Origin: Bradyrhizobium forestalis
Lineage (GTDB): Bacteria; Pseudomonadota; Alphaproteobacteria; Rhizobiales; Xanthobacteraceae
Assembly (NCBI RefSeq): GCF_002795245.1
Contig: NZ_PGVG01000005.1
Span: forward strand, 212,930 to 276,929
Length of the DNA: 64,000 nucleotides
Direction of reading: 5' to 3'
In this document: in pieces, positions 54,991 through 64,000 of the stretch
How positions within the stretch are numbered: position 1 is the first letter of the stretch
Layout: the number at the start of each line of letters is the position of its first letter
The notes under the pieces: generated by a model
The model's input: the letters and a program-made list of their open reading frames with translations, nothing else
What the model was told of the DNA's origin: nothing
Databases searched by the model: none
Translations under genes and position numbers: made by a program

Positions 54991-55158
54991 GCCTCGCCGA
55001 AATCACAATCGGCGATCATGTCACCCTGCCCCTGTTTTGCCCGACAAGTCAAACGCGCGGGGCTAGTCATGCCAGCCCAAGCTTTTCAATGACTTGGCTA
55101 CTGTGCATGGGGTTGTTTTCGCGGTTTTGTGTTGCCGCGCCCGAAGGGGCGAAATAAA
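54991..55158. other. Intergenic region between convergent hemC and hemE
   Basis: 168 bp holding a tttt-rich stretch with the words cctgttttgcccgacaagtcaaa and catggggttgttttcg. I believe similar words recur in Bradyrhizobium intergenic DNA (memory, unchecked). It must contain the ends of both transcripts. Confidence 0.3.
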
Positions 55159-56193
55159 TCAGCCCCGCACGCGCTTGATCATCTGCTCGATATGGGCAAT
55201 CGGGGTTTCCGGCTGGATGCCATGGCCGAGGTTGAAGATCAGCCGCCCTTGCGCAAAATTGGCCAGCACGTCATCAACCGCGCGGTCGAGCGCGGCGCCG
55301 CCTGATATCAGCGCCAGCGGATCGAGATTGCCCTGCACCGCGACCTTGCTCTGCACGCGCTCGCGGACGAAGGCCGGCTCTGCGGTCCAGTCGATGCTGA
55401 CCGCGTTCACTCCGGTTGCCTCGACGTAAGCGGGCAGCAGCGCGCCGGCGCCGCGGGGGAAGCCGATGATCTTCGCATCGGGCACCTTCGCGCGCACGCC
55501 CTCCACAATGCGCCGCGTCGGTTCGGTCGACCAGCGCGCGAACTCGGCGGGCGGCAGCACGCCGGCCCAGGTGTCGAAGATCTGCAGCGCATCGGCACCG
55601 GCGGCGAGCTGCGCCAGCAGATACGCGATCGAGCTGTCGACCAGCACGTCGATGATTTTGGAAAACGCCTCGGGATGCCGGTAGGCCATCATCCGGGCCG
55701 GTGCCTGGTCCGGCGTGCCGTGGCCTGCGACCATGTAGGTCGCCACCGTCCACGGCGCGCCGCAAAAACCGATCAGCGCGGTCCTGGGATCGAGCGCGCT
55801 GCGCACGATCTTCAGTGCGTCGAACACCGGCTGAAGCTTGCCGAGATCGGCGTGCGGCGCCAGCGTTCCGACCTTTGCCGGATCGTCCAGCGGCTCGAGC
55901 CGCGGGCCTTCGCCGACCTCGAAGCGTACCGAGCGGCCGAGCGCGTAGGGGATCACCAAAATGTCGGAGAAGATGATTGCCGCGTCGAAGCCGAACCTGC
56001 GGATCGGCTGCAGTGTCACCTCGGCGGCAAGCTCCGGGTTGAAGCAGAGATCGAGGAAGCCGCCGGCCTTGGCGCGCACCTCGCGATATTCCGGCAAGTA
56101 GCGCCCGGCTTGGCGCATCATCCACATGGGCGGGACGGCTTGGCGCTGGCCGGAGAGCACGTCGATGAAAGGTTTCGTCGGAGACTGGGGCAC
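55159..56193 (-). CDS. hemE: Uroporphyrinogen decarboxylase
   Basis: GTG start at 56193 with AGGA upstream; 344 residues. [20 protein letters not shown] is the family signature near residue 20 with the substrate-binding arginines; [16 protein letters not shown] holds the catalytic Asp; [17 protein letters not shown] and [12 protein letters not shown] complete the pattern. Decarboxylates uroporphyrinogen III to coproporphyrinogen III in the cytoplasm. Confidence 0.93.
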   Translation of the reverse strand: MPQSPTKPFIDVLSGQRQAVPPMWMMRQAGRYLPEYREVRAKAGGFLDLCFNPELAAEVTLQPIRRFGFDAAIIFSDILVIPYALGRSVRFEVGEGPRLEPLDDPAKVGTLAPHADLGKLQPVFDALKIVRSALDPRTALIGFCGAPWTVATYMVAGHGTPDQAPARMMAYRHPEAFSKIIDVLVDSSIAYLLAQLAAGADALQIFDTWAGVLPPAEFARWSTEPTRRIVEGVRAKVPDAKIIGFPRGAGALLPAYVEATGVNAVSIDWTAEPAFVRERVQSKVAVQGNLDPLALISGGAALDRAVDDVLANFAQGRLIFNLGHGIQPETPIAHIEQMIKRVRG

Positions 56194-56224
56194 GAATGGT
56201 CCTGCAGAAGGTTATGGCCTCTGA

Positions 56225-56515
<291 letters not shown>

Positions 56516-56690
56516 CGACGTCGGGCGCGCCGGATTCCGATAGGCGTGCTAATGTCCTGTTAGCGATGCCCAGATCGTTGCGTCCGTAGGACTACTGGAA
56601 ACCGGGAAGATCGCCACGTATTCCGGTAGTCATTTCAGAATTCAATAACAGAAGCGGCAGAGTTTCCGAACGATCGGAGGACCCTGCCGC

Positions 56691-58595
56691 ATGAGCGCTG
56701 CTACCCAACGAGCTGGATGGAGCCGTCTGCCGCTGCGCGCGGCGGCCTTCGTCGTGCTGACCTGCACGACCATCCTCGGCGTCAGCGGTTGGCGCGAATG
56801 GGCGGCACGCGACGCGGTGCTCAAGGGTGCCGAGACGGAGATGGCGAACGTTGCCCGTTCGCTGACACAGCATGCCGAGGACAGCCTCGATCTTCTGGAT
56901 TCCGGCGTCGTCGGCGTGGTCAGCCGATTGGAGATGGATGGTGCTGGGCCCGCCACGATCGCGAAGCTGCGCATCCTGCTGGAGACGCGGAAGAAAGCGA
57001 TCGAGCGCATTCACAGCCTTGCCATCACCGACGATCAGGGCAACTGGCTGACCTTGCCCGGTACGATCGGCTCGACCCTCAGCGACGACGCGTTCTTCCG
57101 TTATCACCAGATCTCCCCGAAACGAGAGCCTCATGTCGGCCGTCCCGTGAAGAGCCTCGTGGACGGCGAATGGGTCGTCACCCTGTCGCGCCGCTTCAAC
57201 AAGCCGGACGGCGGCTTCGGCGGCGTGGTGCTCGCGACCATCAGCTCGAAATATCTTTCGCATTTCTACGAGCAGTTCGAGATCGGCCGCAACAGCTCGG
57301 TGTCGCTCACGCATGGCGACGGCATGATCATCGCGCGCAATCCCAGCAACGAGACATTCGTCGGACGCAGCGTCTCCGACAAGCCGCTGTTCCGCGAGCC
57401 GGATCTGCAACGGCCGAAGGGTGCCTATCATTTCAAGTCGCCGCTGGACGGTGCCGAGCGCGTCAGCTTCTTCAATCGCAGCAGCCGTTTCCCGCTCCTC
57501 CTGCTCGCCACCGTCGACAAGGACGAGTTGCTGGCGCCCTGGCGTGCGGCGGCGATCTCCCGCATGCTCTACGTGCTCGCGCTGGTGATGCTGATCGCGG
57601 TCATTGGCGGCGTGCTGGTGCGGCAGCTGCAGCGAGGCCAGCGCATGGCCGTCGCGCTGGCCGACAAGGAGGCGCATTTCCGCCTGCTCGCCGAAGGCTC
57701 CAGCGACATGGTGACGCGTATCGGGCTCGACGAGCGCTTGCGCTATGTCTCGCCCTCGTCGGTCCGCATCGTCGGCTGGCGCCCCAATCAGCTGATCGGC
57801 ACGCCGGCTCTTGCCGGTATCAATCCGGAGGATCTGCCGGAGGTCCAGGCGATCGTCGACGCCATGAAGCGTGGCGAGAAGGAGGAGGCGCGTCTCACCT
57901 ACCGCAACTCGCACCGGCAGAACGGCGAAATCTGGCTCGAATCGACCATGCGGGTGACGCGCAAGGAGAATGGCCGCATCGACGGCGTGGTCGCGATCTC
58001 CCGCGACATCACCGAGCACAAGAAGCTGGAAACCAGGCTCGAGACGCTTGCGATCGAGGACAGCCTCACCGGGCTCGCCAACCGCCGCCGCTTCGACGAG
58101 CGGCTGAAGGAGGAATGGGCGCGGGCCTACCGCGACCGCTCCAGCCTTGGTCTGTTGATGATCGATGTGGACCACTTCAAGGCCTACAACGATGAATACG
58201 GCCATCCCGCGGGCGATGCCTGCCTGCGCCGGATCGCAAAGATCATCGCGGCCGAGGCGCACCGCGCCGGCGATCTGGCGGCGCGCTATGGCGGCGAGGA
58301 ATTCGCCGTGCTGCTGCCGAATACCGATGCCGCCAGCTGCGCCCGGGTCGGCGAACGAATCCGCGACGCCGTTCACCGGGCGGGCCTCGTCCACGCCTCG
58401 AGCCCGATTTCGGGACGCGTGAGCGCCTCGCTCGGCGGCGCGGCCTGCCGGCCGACGTTCGAGCGAACCGCAGGGGTTGCCGCGCTGGTGGAGGCCGCCG
58501 ATCGCGCGCTCTACGCCGCCAAGGATGCCGGCCGCGACCGCCTGACGATGTCGGGCGAGGTCATGACCCTGCTGCCCAAGGCGTCAGGCCAGTAA
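56691..58595 (+). CDS. Sensory diguanylate cyclase (Cache-PAS-GGDEF)
   Basis: 634 residues. One membrane helix at ~15-35, a periplasmic Cache-like domain (RIHSLAITDDQGNWLTLPG; VGRPVKSLVDGEWVVTLSRR; NPSNETFVGRSVSDKPLF) to ~280, a second helix (MLYVLALVMLIAVIGGVLV), a PAS domain (RLLAEGSSDMVTRIGLDERL) and a C-terminal GGDEF domain with RYGGEEFAVLLP and an upstream RAGD inhibitory site. Makes c-di-GMP in response to a periplasmic signal, possibly adjusting exopolysaccharide production. No EAL domain. Confidence 0.9.
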   Translation: MSAATQRAGWSRLPLRAAAFVVLTCTTILGVSGWREWAARDAVLKGAETEMANVARSLTQHAEDSLDLLDSGVVGVVSRLEMDGAGPATIAKLRILLETRKKAIERIHSLAITDDQGNWLTLPGTIGSTLSDDAFFRYHQISPKREPHVGRPVKSLVDGEWVVTLSRRFNKPDGGFGGVVLATISSKYLSHFYEQFEIGRNSSVSLTHGDGMIIARNPSNETFVGRSVSDKPLFREPDLQRPKGAYHFKSPLDGAERVSFFNRSSRFPLLLLATVDKDELLAPWRAAAISRMLYVLALVMLIAVIGGVLVRQLQRGQRMAVALADKEAHFRLLAEGSSDMVTRIGLDERLRYVSPSSVRIVGWRPNQLIGTPALAGINPEDLPEVQAIVDAMKRGEKEEARLTYRNSHRQNGEIWLESTMRVTRKENGRIDGVVAISRDITEHKKLETRLETLAIEDSLTGLANRRRFDERLKEEWARAYRDRSSLGLLMIDVDHFKAYNDEYGHPAGDACLRRIAKIIAAEAHRAGDLAARYGGEEFAVLLPNTDAASCARVGERIRDAVHRAGLVHASSPISGRVSASLGGAACRPTFERTAGVAALVEAADRALYAAKDAGRDRLTMSGEVMTLLPKASGQ

Positions 58596-58616
58596 GAGCC
58601 GGCCCAACAGCTACGT

Positions 58617-58742
58617 GTCCCGGACGCGACGCAGCGTGAAACGCTGCGGCGCTGAGCCGGGACCCAGCACTTATCTTGCCGCAATGATGGGCCCCGGTTC
58701 AGCAGCGCATCGCAAAGCGCGCTGCGCTGCGCCCGGGGCACG
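58617..58742. repeat. Intergenic repeat element (gtcccggacgcg family)
   Basis: Begins gtcccggacgcgacgcagcg tgaaacgctgcggcgctgagccgggaccc and ends gctgcgctgcgcccggggcacg, with two palindromic modules. This style of element is common between rhizobial genes (memory). Located between convergent genes. Confidence 0.6.
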
Positions 58743-58747
58743 AGAAT

Positions 58748-58966
58748 TCAATAATGCGGCGGAGGCTCGTTGGCGGGCCCCGGCGCATTTGCCTCGGCCT
58801 CCTGAAGCCGCTCATTGAGCTGCGCGATTTGCCGCGTCAGCGTGTCGATCTGCTTCCACTGCGCGGTGATGGTCTGGTTCAACGTCTCGATCGTGTCGTC
58901 CTGGTAGGCGATCCGCGCCTCCAGCGTGTCGATGCGCTCGCTCAGCGTCTTGATCTCATTCGTCAC
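58748..58966 (-). CDS. slyX: SlyX family protein
   Basis: GTG start at 58966 overlaps the last codons of the upstream trhO gene, so the two are coupled. 72 residues: EIKTLSERIDTLEARIAYQD, DTIETLNQTITAQWKQIDTL and a Pro-rich end PPPHY, exactly the short coiled coil of SlyX (YheO-associated in enterics). Function is undefined in the family. The longer frame from 59071 shadows trhO. Confidence 0.85.
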   Translation of the reverse strand: MTNEIKTLSERIDTLEARIAYQDDTIETLNQTITAQWKQIDTLTRQIAQLNERLQEAEANAPGPANEPPPHY

Positions 58967-59723
58967 GTGCCGCGTCCTTGTCCCGTTCGCGCAAGCCGTG
59001 GCCGAGCGCCACGCGCTCGTCGAACACGAAGCATTCGCCGCGCCAGCGGCTCTGCGCCTCCGGCACCTCATCGAGATATCTCAGGATGCCGCCCTTGAGG
59101 TGGTAGACCTCGGCAAAGCCGCGGGCGAGCAGGTGCGCGCTCGCCTTTTCGCAGCGGATGCCGCCGGTGCAGAACATCGCGATCCTGCGGTGCTTGGCCG
59201 GATCGAGGCTGGCTGCGGCAAACTCCTTGAACTGGCCAAAGCTCTTGATGCCGGGGTCGACCGCGCCCTCGAACGTGCCCATCGCCACTTCGAAGGCGTT
59301 GCGGGTGTCGAGCAGCAGCGTGCCTGGGGCAGCGATCAGCGCGTTCCATTCGCGCGCATCGACATAGGTGCCGACCTGGCGCGTCGGATCGGCGGCCGCA
59401 TCGCCCAGCGTGACGATCTCCTTCTTCAGCCGCACCTTGAGTCGGCCGAACGGCATCGCCGCCGCAGTCGAGAACTTCAATTCGAGATTGTTCAGCCGGC
59501 CGCCGAACATGTCGCCGTGTGCGAGCTCGTGGGCGAACGTGTCGATCGCCTCGGCCGCGCCCGCGATGGTGCCGTTGATGCCCTCCTCGGCCAGTAGCAC
59601 GCTACCTTTCAGCGCAAGGCCAGCGCAGAACGCGCGCAGCGGCTCGCGCAGCTCGCGGTAATCGGGCAGGGCGGCGAATTGATAGAAGGCGCAGACCTTG
59701 TAAGCCGTATTCTTGGAAGTCAT
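58956..59723 (-). CDS. trhO: tRNA uridine-5-hydroxylase, rhodanese-type (TrhO/YceA)
   Basis: 255 residues. KVCAFYQFAALPDYRELREP begins the N-terminal acylphosphatase-like domain, VLLAEEGINGTIAG is a family block, and the rhodanese domain carries MFCTGGIRCEKASAHLLARG with the active-site Cys. TrhO uses O2 to form 5-hydroxyuridine at position 34 of certain tRNAs. The C-terminal part CFVFDERVALGHGLRE is conserved too. Confidence 0.9.
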   Translation of the reverse strand: MTSKNTAYKVCAFYQFAALPDYRELREPLRAFCAGLALKGSVLLAEEGINGTIAGAAEAIDTFAHELAHGDMFGGRLNNLELKFSTAAAMPFGRLKVRLKKEIVTLGDAAADPTRQVGTYVDAREWNALIAAPGTLLLDTRNAFEVAMGTFEGAVDPGIKSFGQFKEFAAASLDPAKHRRIAMFCTGGIRCEKASAHLLARGFAEVYHLKGGILRYLDEVPEAQSRWRGECFVFDERVALGHGLRERDKDAARDE

Positions 59724-59932
59724 GGCCGCTCGTTTAGCAGGCGGCCGGCGCCTGGAAAACCCGCATCGCGAGAGCCTGCAAAAGGTCTATACGCCCAGCG
59801 GATGGCTGCCATTTCCCTGGTATGCCAGCATTGCCGAGGGCCGCCGGAATGTGTCATGTAGACCCGGTTTTTCCGAGACGGCGCGGCGCGCGCATCCACG
59901 GCCAAGAAAGCCTAACGAGAGCAAGACATTCG

Positions 59933-61519
59933 ATGAGAAACTTCCATTTCCCCGGCAGGTCCACGGTCCACGCCACCAATGCGATGGTGGCGACCTCGCA
60001 TCCGCAGGCCTCGCTGGCCGCGATCGAGGTGCTGCGAGAGGGCGGCACCGCAGTGGACGCAGCCGTCGCGGGTTCGGCCCTGCTCGGCGTGATCGAGCCG
60101 CAATCGACCGGTATCGGCGGTGACTGCTTTGCGCTGATCCAGCCGCGCGGCGAAGGCAAGATCATCGCCTATAACGGCTCCGGCCGCGCCCCGAAGGCGG
60201 CGAATGCCGACTGGTATCTCGAACGCAAGATCAATTCGGTGCCGCTGACCTCCGCGCACGCCGTCTCGATCCCCGGCGTGATCGACGCCTTTGCGACCGT
60301 GCTGCGCGATCACGGCAAGTTCGGCTTCGACCGCCTGCTCCAGCCCGCGATCAAGGCGGCCGAGGAAGGCTATGTCGTCGCCCCCCGCATCGCCTTCGAC
60401 TGGAAGAACCAGTTCGAGAAGCTGAAAAACGGCACCAACACCGTGCGCTACCTGCTGCCGGGCGGCAAGCCGCCGGTGGCCGGCGACGTCATCCGCCAGG
60501 CCGAGCTCGGCAAGACGCTGCGCGCGCTCGCAAAGGACGGCCGCGACGCGTTCTACAAGGGCGAGATCGCGGAGGACATGGTCGAGACCCTCAGGGGCAT
60601 CGGCGGTCTGCATACGCTCGACGATTTCGCCGCGCACACGACCGAAGTGACCACGCCGATCGGCACCATGTACAAGGGCTACGATTTCTGGCAGTGCCCG
60701 CCGAACGGCCCGGGCGTCACCGCGCTCTTGATGCTCAACATCCTGTCGCGCTTCGACCTGAGCAAGTATGCGCCCGTGAGCGTCGAGCGCTTCCATCTCG
60801 AGGCGGAAGCCGCGCGCATCGCCTACATGAATCGCGAGATGCATGTCGCTTCCCCCGAGCACATGAAGATCAACGTCGCCGAGATGCTCGAAAAGGGATT
60901 TGCCGACGAATACATCAGCAAGACCCGCATGGACGGCATGCTCGATCTGCCGAACGTCGCCCCGCCGATGAATCCTTCGACCATCTACATCACGGTGGTC
61001 GACAAGGACCGCAACGTCTGCTCGTTCATCAACTCGGTCGCGCATTCCTTCGGCTCGGCGATCGTCTCCAACAAGACCGGCGTCTTGTTCCAGAACCGCG
61101 CCGGCGGCTTCCGCATCCAGCCCGGCCATCCCAACTGCATCGAGGGCGGCAAGCGCCCGCTGCATACGATCATGCCGGGCCTGCTCACCAAGGGCGGCCG
61201 TTCGGTGATGCCGTTCGCGGTGATGGGCGGACAATATCAGCCGACCGGCCAGACCCACGTGCTGACCAACATCCTCGACTATGGCTGTGACGTGCAGGAG
61301 GCGATCGACATGCCGCGCGGCCTGCACTACGAGGGCCAGTATCAGCTCGAGGATAGCGTGCCGGCTGCGATCGTCGAAGGTTTGAAGAAGATCGGCCACA
61401 AGACCACCAGCGTGGTCGGTCCGCTCGGCGGCGCTCAGGCGATCTGGATCGACTGGGAGAAGGGCACGCTCACCGGCGGTTCCGATCCGCGCAAGGACGG
61501 CTGCGCGCTGGGCTATTGA
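59933..61519 (+). CDS. Gamma-glutamyltransferase family hydrolase
   Basis: The start at 59933 (MRNFHFPGRSTVHATNAMVA) is the family opening; the frame opens at 59822. 528 residues. EPQSTGIGGDCFALIQ, NGSGRAPKAA and PPNGPGVTALLMLNIL belong to the large subunit; autocleavage should occur before T350 in NPSTIYITVVDKDRNVCSF; the end GGSDPRKDGCALGY is conserved. Compared with classical GGT (TTHxSVVD) the second Thr and the His are replaced by Ile and Tyr, so it may be a cephalosporin-acylase-like or other amidase branch. No signal peptide, so probably cytoplasmic. Confidence 0.83.
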   Translation: MRNFHFPGRSTVHATNAMVATSHPQASLAAIEVLREGGTAVDAAVAGSALLGVIEPQSTGIGGDCFALIQPRGEGKIIAYNGSGRAPKAANADWYLERKINSVPLTSAHAVSIPGVIDAFATVLRDHGKFGFDRLLQPAIKAAEEGYVVAPRIAFDWKNQFEKLKNGTNTVRYLLPGGKPPVAGDVIRQAELGKTLRALAKDGRDAFYKGEIAEDMVETLRGIGGLHTLDDFAAHTTEVTTPIGTMYKGYDFWQCPPNGPGVTALLMLNILSRFDLSKYAPVSVERFHLEAEAARIAYMNREMHVASPEHMKINVAEMLEKGFADEYISKTRMDGMLDLPNVAPPMNPSTIYITVVDKDRNVCSFINSVAHSFGSAIVSNKTGVLFQNRAGGFRIQPGHPNCIEGGKRPLHTIMPGLLTKGGRSVMPFAVMGGQYQPTGQTHVLTNILDYGCDVQEAIDMPRGLHYEGQYQLEDSVPAAIVEGLKKIGHKTTSVVGPLGGAQAIWIDWEKGTLTGGSDPRKDGCALGY

Positions 61520-61563
61520 TCTCCGCTGCGAGGTTCCTCGCGCAGGATCAGGAAAAGTTGACG

Positions 61564-61601
61564 AAGGGCGGCGCGGCATTTGCTGCGCCGCCCTTTCTCG
61601 T
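61564..61601 (+). terminator. Rho-independent terminator after the gamma-glutamyltransferase gene
   Basis: Stem aagggcggcgc ... gcgccgccctt (11 bp) with a 10-base loop, followed by tctcgttcg, 44 bp past the stop codon. Confidence 0.8.
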
Positions 61602-61688
61602 TCGGAACGGAGCTCATTGCTCCAAGTTATGGGCCGATGAGCGGTGCAGGCGTGCGCTGCTTTTCTAGATAGCGGCGGAGGCCGGCCC

Positions 61689-62303
61689 ATGTCCGACAAA
61701 TCAAGTTCCCGACCATCCGGATTCGATCGGCGCGCCTTCATGGCCGGTGCCGCCGGAAGTGTACTGGTTCCGATGACGGCGCGTGCGGCTGCGCAAGATG
61801 CGAGTGAGACCGTCGCGCAAAATCCGTCGCTTCCCGTTGAGGTCACGCTGCGGGTGAACGGCAAGGACAAGCGCCTGAGCATCGATGCGCGCACCACGGT
61901 GCTCGATGCGCTGCGCGAACATCTCAAGCTCACCGGCAGCAAGAAGGGCTGCGACCACGGCCAGTGCGGCGCCTGCACGGTGCTGATCGATGATCGCCGC
62001 GTGGTGTCATGCCTGACGCTGGCGCTCGCCGCCGAAGGGCAGGAGATCACGACCATCGAGGGCCTCGCCACCGACGACCGCCTGCATCCGATGCAGCAGG
62101 CCTTCATCGACAACGACGCGTTCCAATGCGGCTACTGCACGCCCGGCCAGATCATGTCTGCCGTGGCCTGCGTGAGGGAGGGACATGCGGGAAACGAGCC
62201 CGACATCCGCGAATATATGAGCGGCAACATCTGCCGCTGCGCGGCCTATCCCAACATCGTCGCCGCCGTGAAGCAGGCCGCGCCCGAGATCATGAAAGGC
62301 TAG
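61689..62303 (+). CDS. paoA: Periplasmic oxidoreductase iron-sulfur subunit (PaoA-like)
   Basis: ATG at 61689 with GGAGG upstream. 204 residues. A Tat signal (GFDRRAFMAGAAGSVLVPM) precedes two 2Fe-2S domains: GCDHGQCGACTVLIDD...SC and CGYCTPGQIM...GNICRCAAYPN. This is the small subunit of the xanthine-oxidase-family aldehyde oxidase PaoABC (YagTSR). The Tat signal on this subunit carries the folded complex to the periplasm. 4 bp upstream of the FAD subunit gene. Confidence 0.9.
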   Translation: MSDKSSSRPSGFDRRAFMAGAAGSVLVPMTARAAAQDASETVAQNPSLPVEVTLRVNGKDKRLSIDARTTVLDALREHLKLTGSKKGCDHGQCGACTVLIDDRRVVSCLTLALAAEGQEITTIEGLATDDRLHPMQQAFIDNDAFQCGYCTPGQIMSAVACVREGHAGNEPDIREYMSGNICRCAAYPNIVAAVKQAAPEIMKG

Positions 62304-62307
62304 GCGC

Positions 62308-63321
62308 ATGCGACCGTTTTCGTACCAGAGAGCATCAGACCCCGACATGGCCGTGCAGGCGCTCGGCGCCGCCGCGACCAATACTCCGCTGACAAAGGCG
62401 ACAGCGCAGCCGCTTGCCGGCGGCACCACGCTGATCGATCTGATGAAGCTCGACGTGATGCGGCCCACTGCGATCGTCGATATCAATCCGCTGGCGCACG
62501 CCTGGTCGGCGATCGAGCCGGGTAGCGATGCCTTGCGGCTCGGCGCGCTGGCAAAGATGTCGGACGTCGCTGCGCACGCCGAGGTCCAGCGCAGCTATCC
62601 GGTGATCGCGGATTCGCTGAAGCTCGCCGCCAGCGCCCAGCTGCGCAACATGGCAACCCTCGGCGGCAACGTGATGCAGCGGACGCGCTGCAACTACTTC
62701 CGTGATGTCTCCTATGAGAATTGCAACAAGCGCAATCCCGGGTCCGGCTGCGCCGCAATGGACGGCGTCAATCGCATGCATGCGGTGCTCGGTACCTCCG
62801 ATCAGTGCATCGCGACCTATCCTGGTGATTTTGCCCAGGCATTGATCGCTCTGGATGCAACGGTCGAGATCACGGGCAAGGCCGGTACGCGCAGCATGCC
62901 GTTCGCGCAGCTTCACAAGGCGCCGGGAAGTACGCCCGACATTGAGACCGCGCTTCAGCCCGGCGATCTGATCTCGGCGTTCTCCATTTCCGGACGCTGG
63001 CCGCGCTCGGTGTATCTCAAGGCGCGCGACCGGCAATCCTACGAATTCGCACTGTCGTCGGCTGCGATAGCGCTCGACGTGCAGGATGGCACGATCAGGG
63101 ACGCCCGCGTCGCGCTCGGCGGCGTCGCCACCGTGCCGTGGCGGGCGCGCGAGGCGGAGGCTTTATTGAAGGGACACAGGTTCGACGAAGCGCTGGCGCA
63201 GCGCGTCGCCGATGCCGCCTTTGCGGACGCCCGCGGCCGCCGGCACAACAGCTTCAAGATCGCGCTCGGCAAGCGAGTGGTGGCACGCGCGCTCCAGCAG
63301 GCCGTAACGATGGAGATCTGA
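62308..63321 (+). CDS. paoB: Periplasmic oxidoreductase FAD-binding subunit (PaoB-like)
   Basis: 337 residues. KATAQPLAGGTTLIDLMKL and ATLGGNVMQRTRC are FAD-binding loops; the insert RCNYFRDVSYENCNKRNPGSG...GTSDQC provides four Cys for the extra [4Fe-4S] cluster typical of PaoB but absent from classical xanthine dehydrogenase. The C-terminal domain has YEFALSSAAIAL. Electron transfer between the 2Fe-2S subunit and the acceptor. Confidence 0.9.
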   Translation: MRPFSYQRASDPDMAVQALGAAATNTPLTKATAQPLAGGTTLIDLMKLDVMRPTAIVDINPLAHAWSAIEPGSDALRLGALAKMSDVAAHAEVQRSYPVIADSLKLAASAQLRNMATLGGNVMQRTRCNYFRDVSYENCNKRNPGSGCAAMDGVNRMHAVLGTSDQCIATYPGDFAQALIALDATVEITGKAGTRSMPFAQLHKAPGSTPDIETALQPGDLISAFSISGRWPRSVYLKARDRQSYEFALSSAAIALDVQDGTIRDARVALGGVATVPWRAREAEALLKGHRFDEALAQRVADAAFADARGRRHNSFKIALGKRVVARALQQAVTMEI

Positions 63322-63323
63322 CC

Positions 63324-64000
63324 ATGACCGCCGCAGCTCCCGAGCCCAAGACGAATATGGGTCAATCCGTGCCGCGCTATGATGCAGCCGCAAAGGTCAC
63401 AGGGCGGGCGACCTATGCCTCCGACATGCCGCTGGACAATCCGGCCTACGCATTCCTGGTCACCAGCGCCATCGCCAAGGGGCGCATCGACCGCTTCGAT
63501 CTCGACGATGCCGGGCGCGTCCGCGGCGTGATCGACATCGTCACGCACGAGAACGCCCCGAAACTGAAGGAATCGAAACTCTTCAGCAACGGCGGCTATG
63601 CCGGCACCACGATCCAGCCGCTCAGATCGGCCGAGATCGCGCATGACGGCCAGATCATCGCCGTGGTGATCGCGGAGAGCTATGAGGCCGCGCGCGAGGC
63701 CGCCAACCGCATCAAGGTCAGCTACACCGCGGCGGCGCCGAGCGCGAGCTTCGACTCGCCGGGAACGACCATGGCAGCCGCCAAGGGACAGAATGCGCAA
63801 TTCAAGGAAGATCCTGCGGTCGGCGACTTCGCCAAGGCGTTCGATGCGGCCGAGGTCAAGCTCACCGCTTCCTACGATACGCCGACCCAGCACCACAATC
63901 CGATGGAGCTGTTCACGACGAGCTGCGCCTGGATGGGCGACAATCTCGTCATCTACGAGGGCAGTCAGTATGTCTACGGCCTGAAGAACGGCGTGGCCGA
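63324..64000 (+). CDS. paoC: Molybdopterin-binding catalytic subunit (PaoC-like), 5' part
   Basis: ATG at 63324, 2 bp after the stop of the FAD subunit gene; 225 codons seen, cut by the right edge. MGQSVPRYDAAAKVTGRATYASD and IAKGRIDRFDLDDAGRVRGV start the aldehyde-oxidase/xanthine-dehydrogenase hammerhead domain, followed by EIAHDGQIIAVVIAESYEAA and TQHHNPMELFTTSCAW. Expected to hold the Mo-MCD cofactor. No Tat signal of its own, as in PaoC. Confidence 0.9.
   Translation, partial: MTAAAPEPKTNMGQSVPRYDAAAKVTGRATYASDMPLDNPAYAFLVTSAIAKGRIDRFDLDDAGRVRGVIDIVTHENAPKLKESKLFSNGGYAGTTIQPLRSAEIAHDGQIIAVVIAESYEAAREAANRIKVSYTAAAPSASFDSPGTTMAAAKGQNAQFKEDPAVGDFAKAFDAAEVKLTASYDTPTQHHNPMELFTTSCAWMGDNLVIYEGSQYVYGLKNGVA

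Noticed and set aside
59912..62113. 733-codon minus-strand frame across the gamma-glutamyltransferase and paoA genes
   Set aside because: It crosses two well-recognised genes and a terminator on the opposite strand; antisense composition.

Overview
The window looks like chromosome from a Bradyrhizobium-like alphaproteobacterium (Nitrobacteraceae). The reasons are high-GC coding sequence, an H-NS-like protein of the rhizobial type, a vanillate demethylase operon, a PaoABC-type periplasmic oxidoreductase, many small Bradyrhizobium-style hypothetical proteins, and several families of palindromic intergenic repeats. This placement is inference from gene content; no 16S or other phylogenetic marker was compared. 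I saw no tRNA, rRNA or CRISPR array.

Left end (1-10.8 kb): the N-terminal part of a giant VCBS-repeat surface protein runs off the left edge (minus strand). It is followed by about 1.4 kb with no clear gene, small hypothetical ORFs, a frameshifted IS5-family transposase remnant, a GT-C type membrane glycosyltransferase, an H-NS-like protein, small secreted or membrane proteins and a metallophosphoesterase.

Centre (10.8-40.2 kb): a large surface-polysaccharide locus. It holds a polyprenyl-phosphate hexose-1-phosphate transferase that starts the chain, a Wzc/ExoP-type tyrosine autokinase, a polymerase-like membrane protein, two different flippases, four GT4 glycosyltransferases, a pyruvyl transferase and five acyltransferase-3 membrane proteins. 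It also holds two clan-A-like glycoside hydrolases. One has a signal peptide. The other is a 1302-residue protein without one, carrying a 166-residue higher-order repeat and a C-terminal region resembling type I secretion substrates. The genes suggest a heavily acylated and pyruvylated exopolysaccharide made by a Wzx/Wzy route, with dedicated hydrolases. No outer-membrane Wza homologue and no type I transporter is visible here. An aldose-1-epimerase-like gene and, further on, phosphoglucomutase may feed sugar metabolism.

Right part (40.2-64 kb): ordinary chromosomal genes. These are an orphan OmpR-type regulator, a lytic transglycosylase, an alpha/beta hydrolase, pgm, a vanA-gntR-vanB operon with a clear operator, two c-di-GMP proteins, a TetR/NTF2-like divergent pair with a palindromic operator, a GMC oxidoreductase, hemC and hemE facing each other, slyX and trhO, a gamma-glutamyltransferase, and the first two and a half genes of a paoABC-like operon cut by the right edge.
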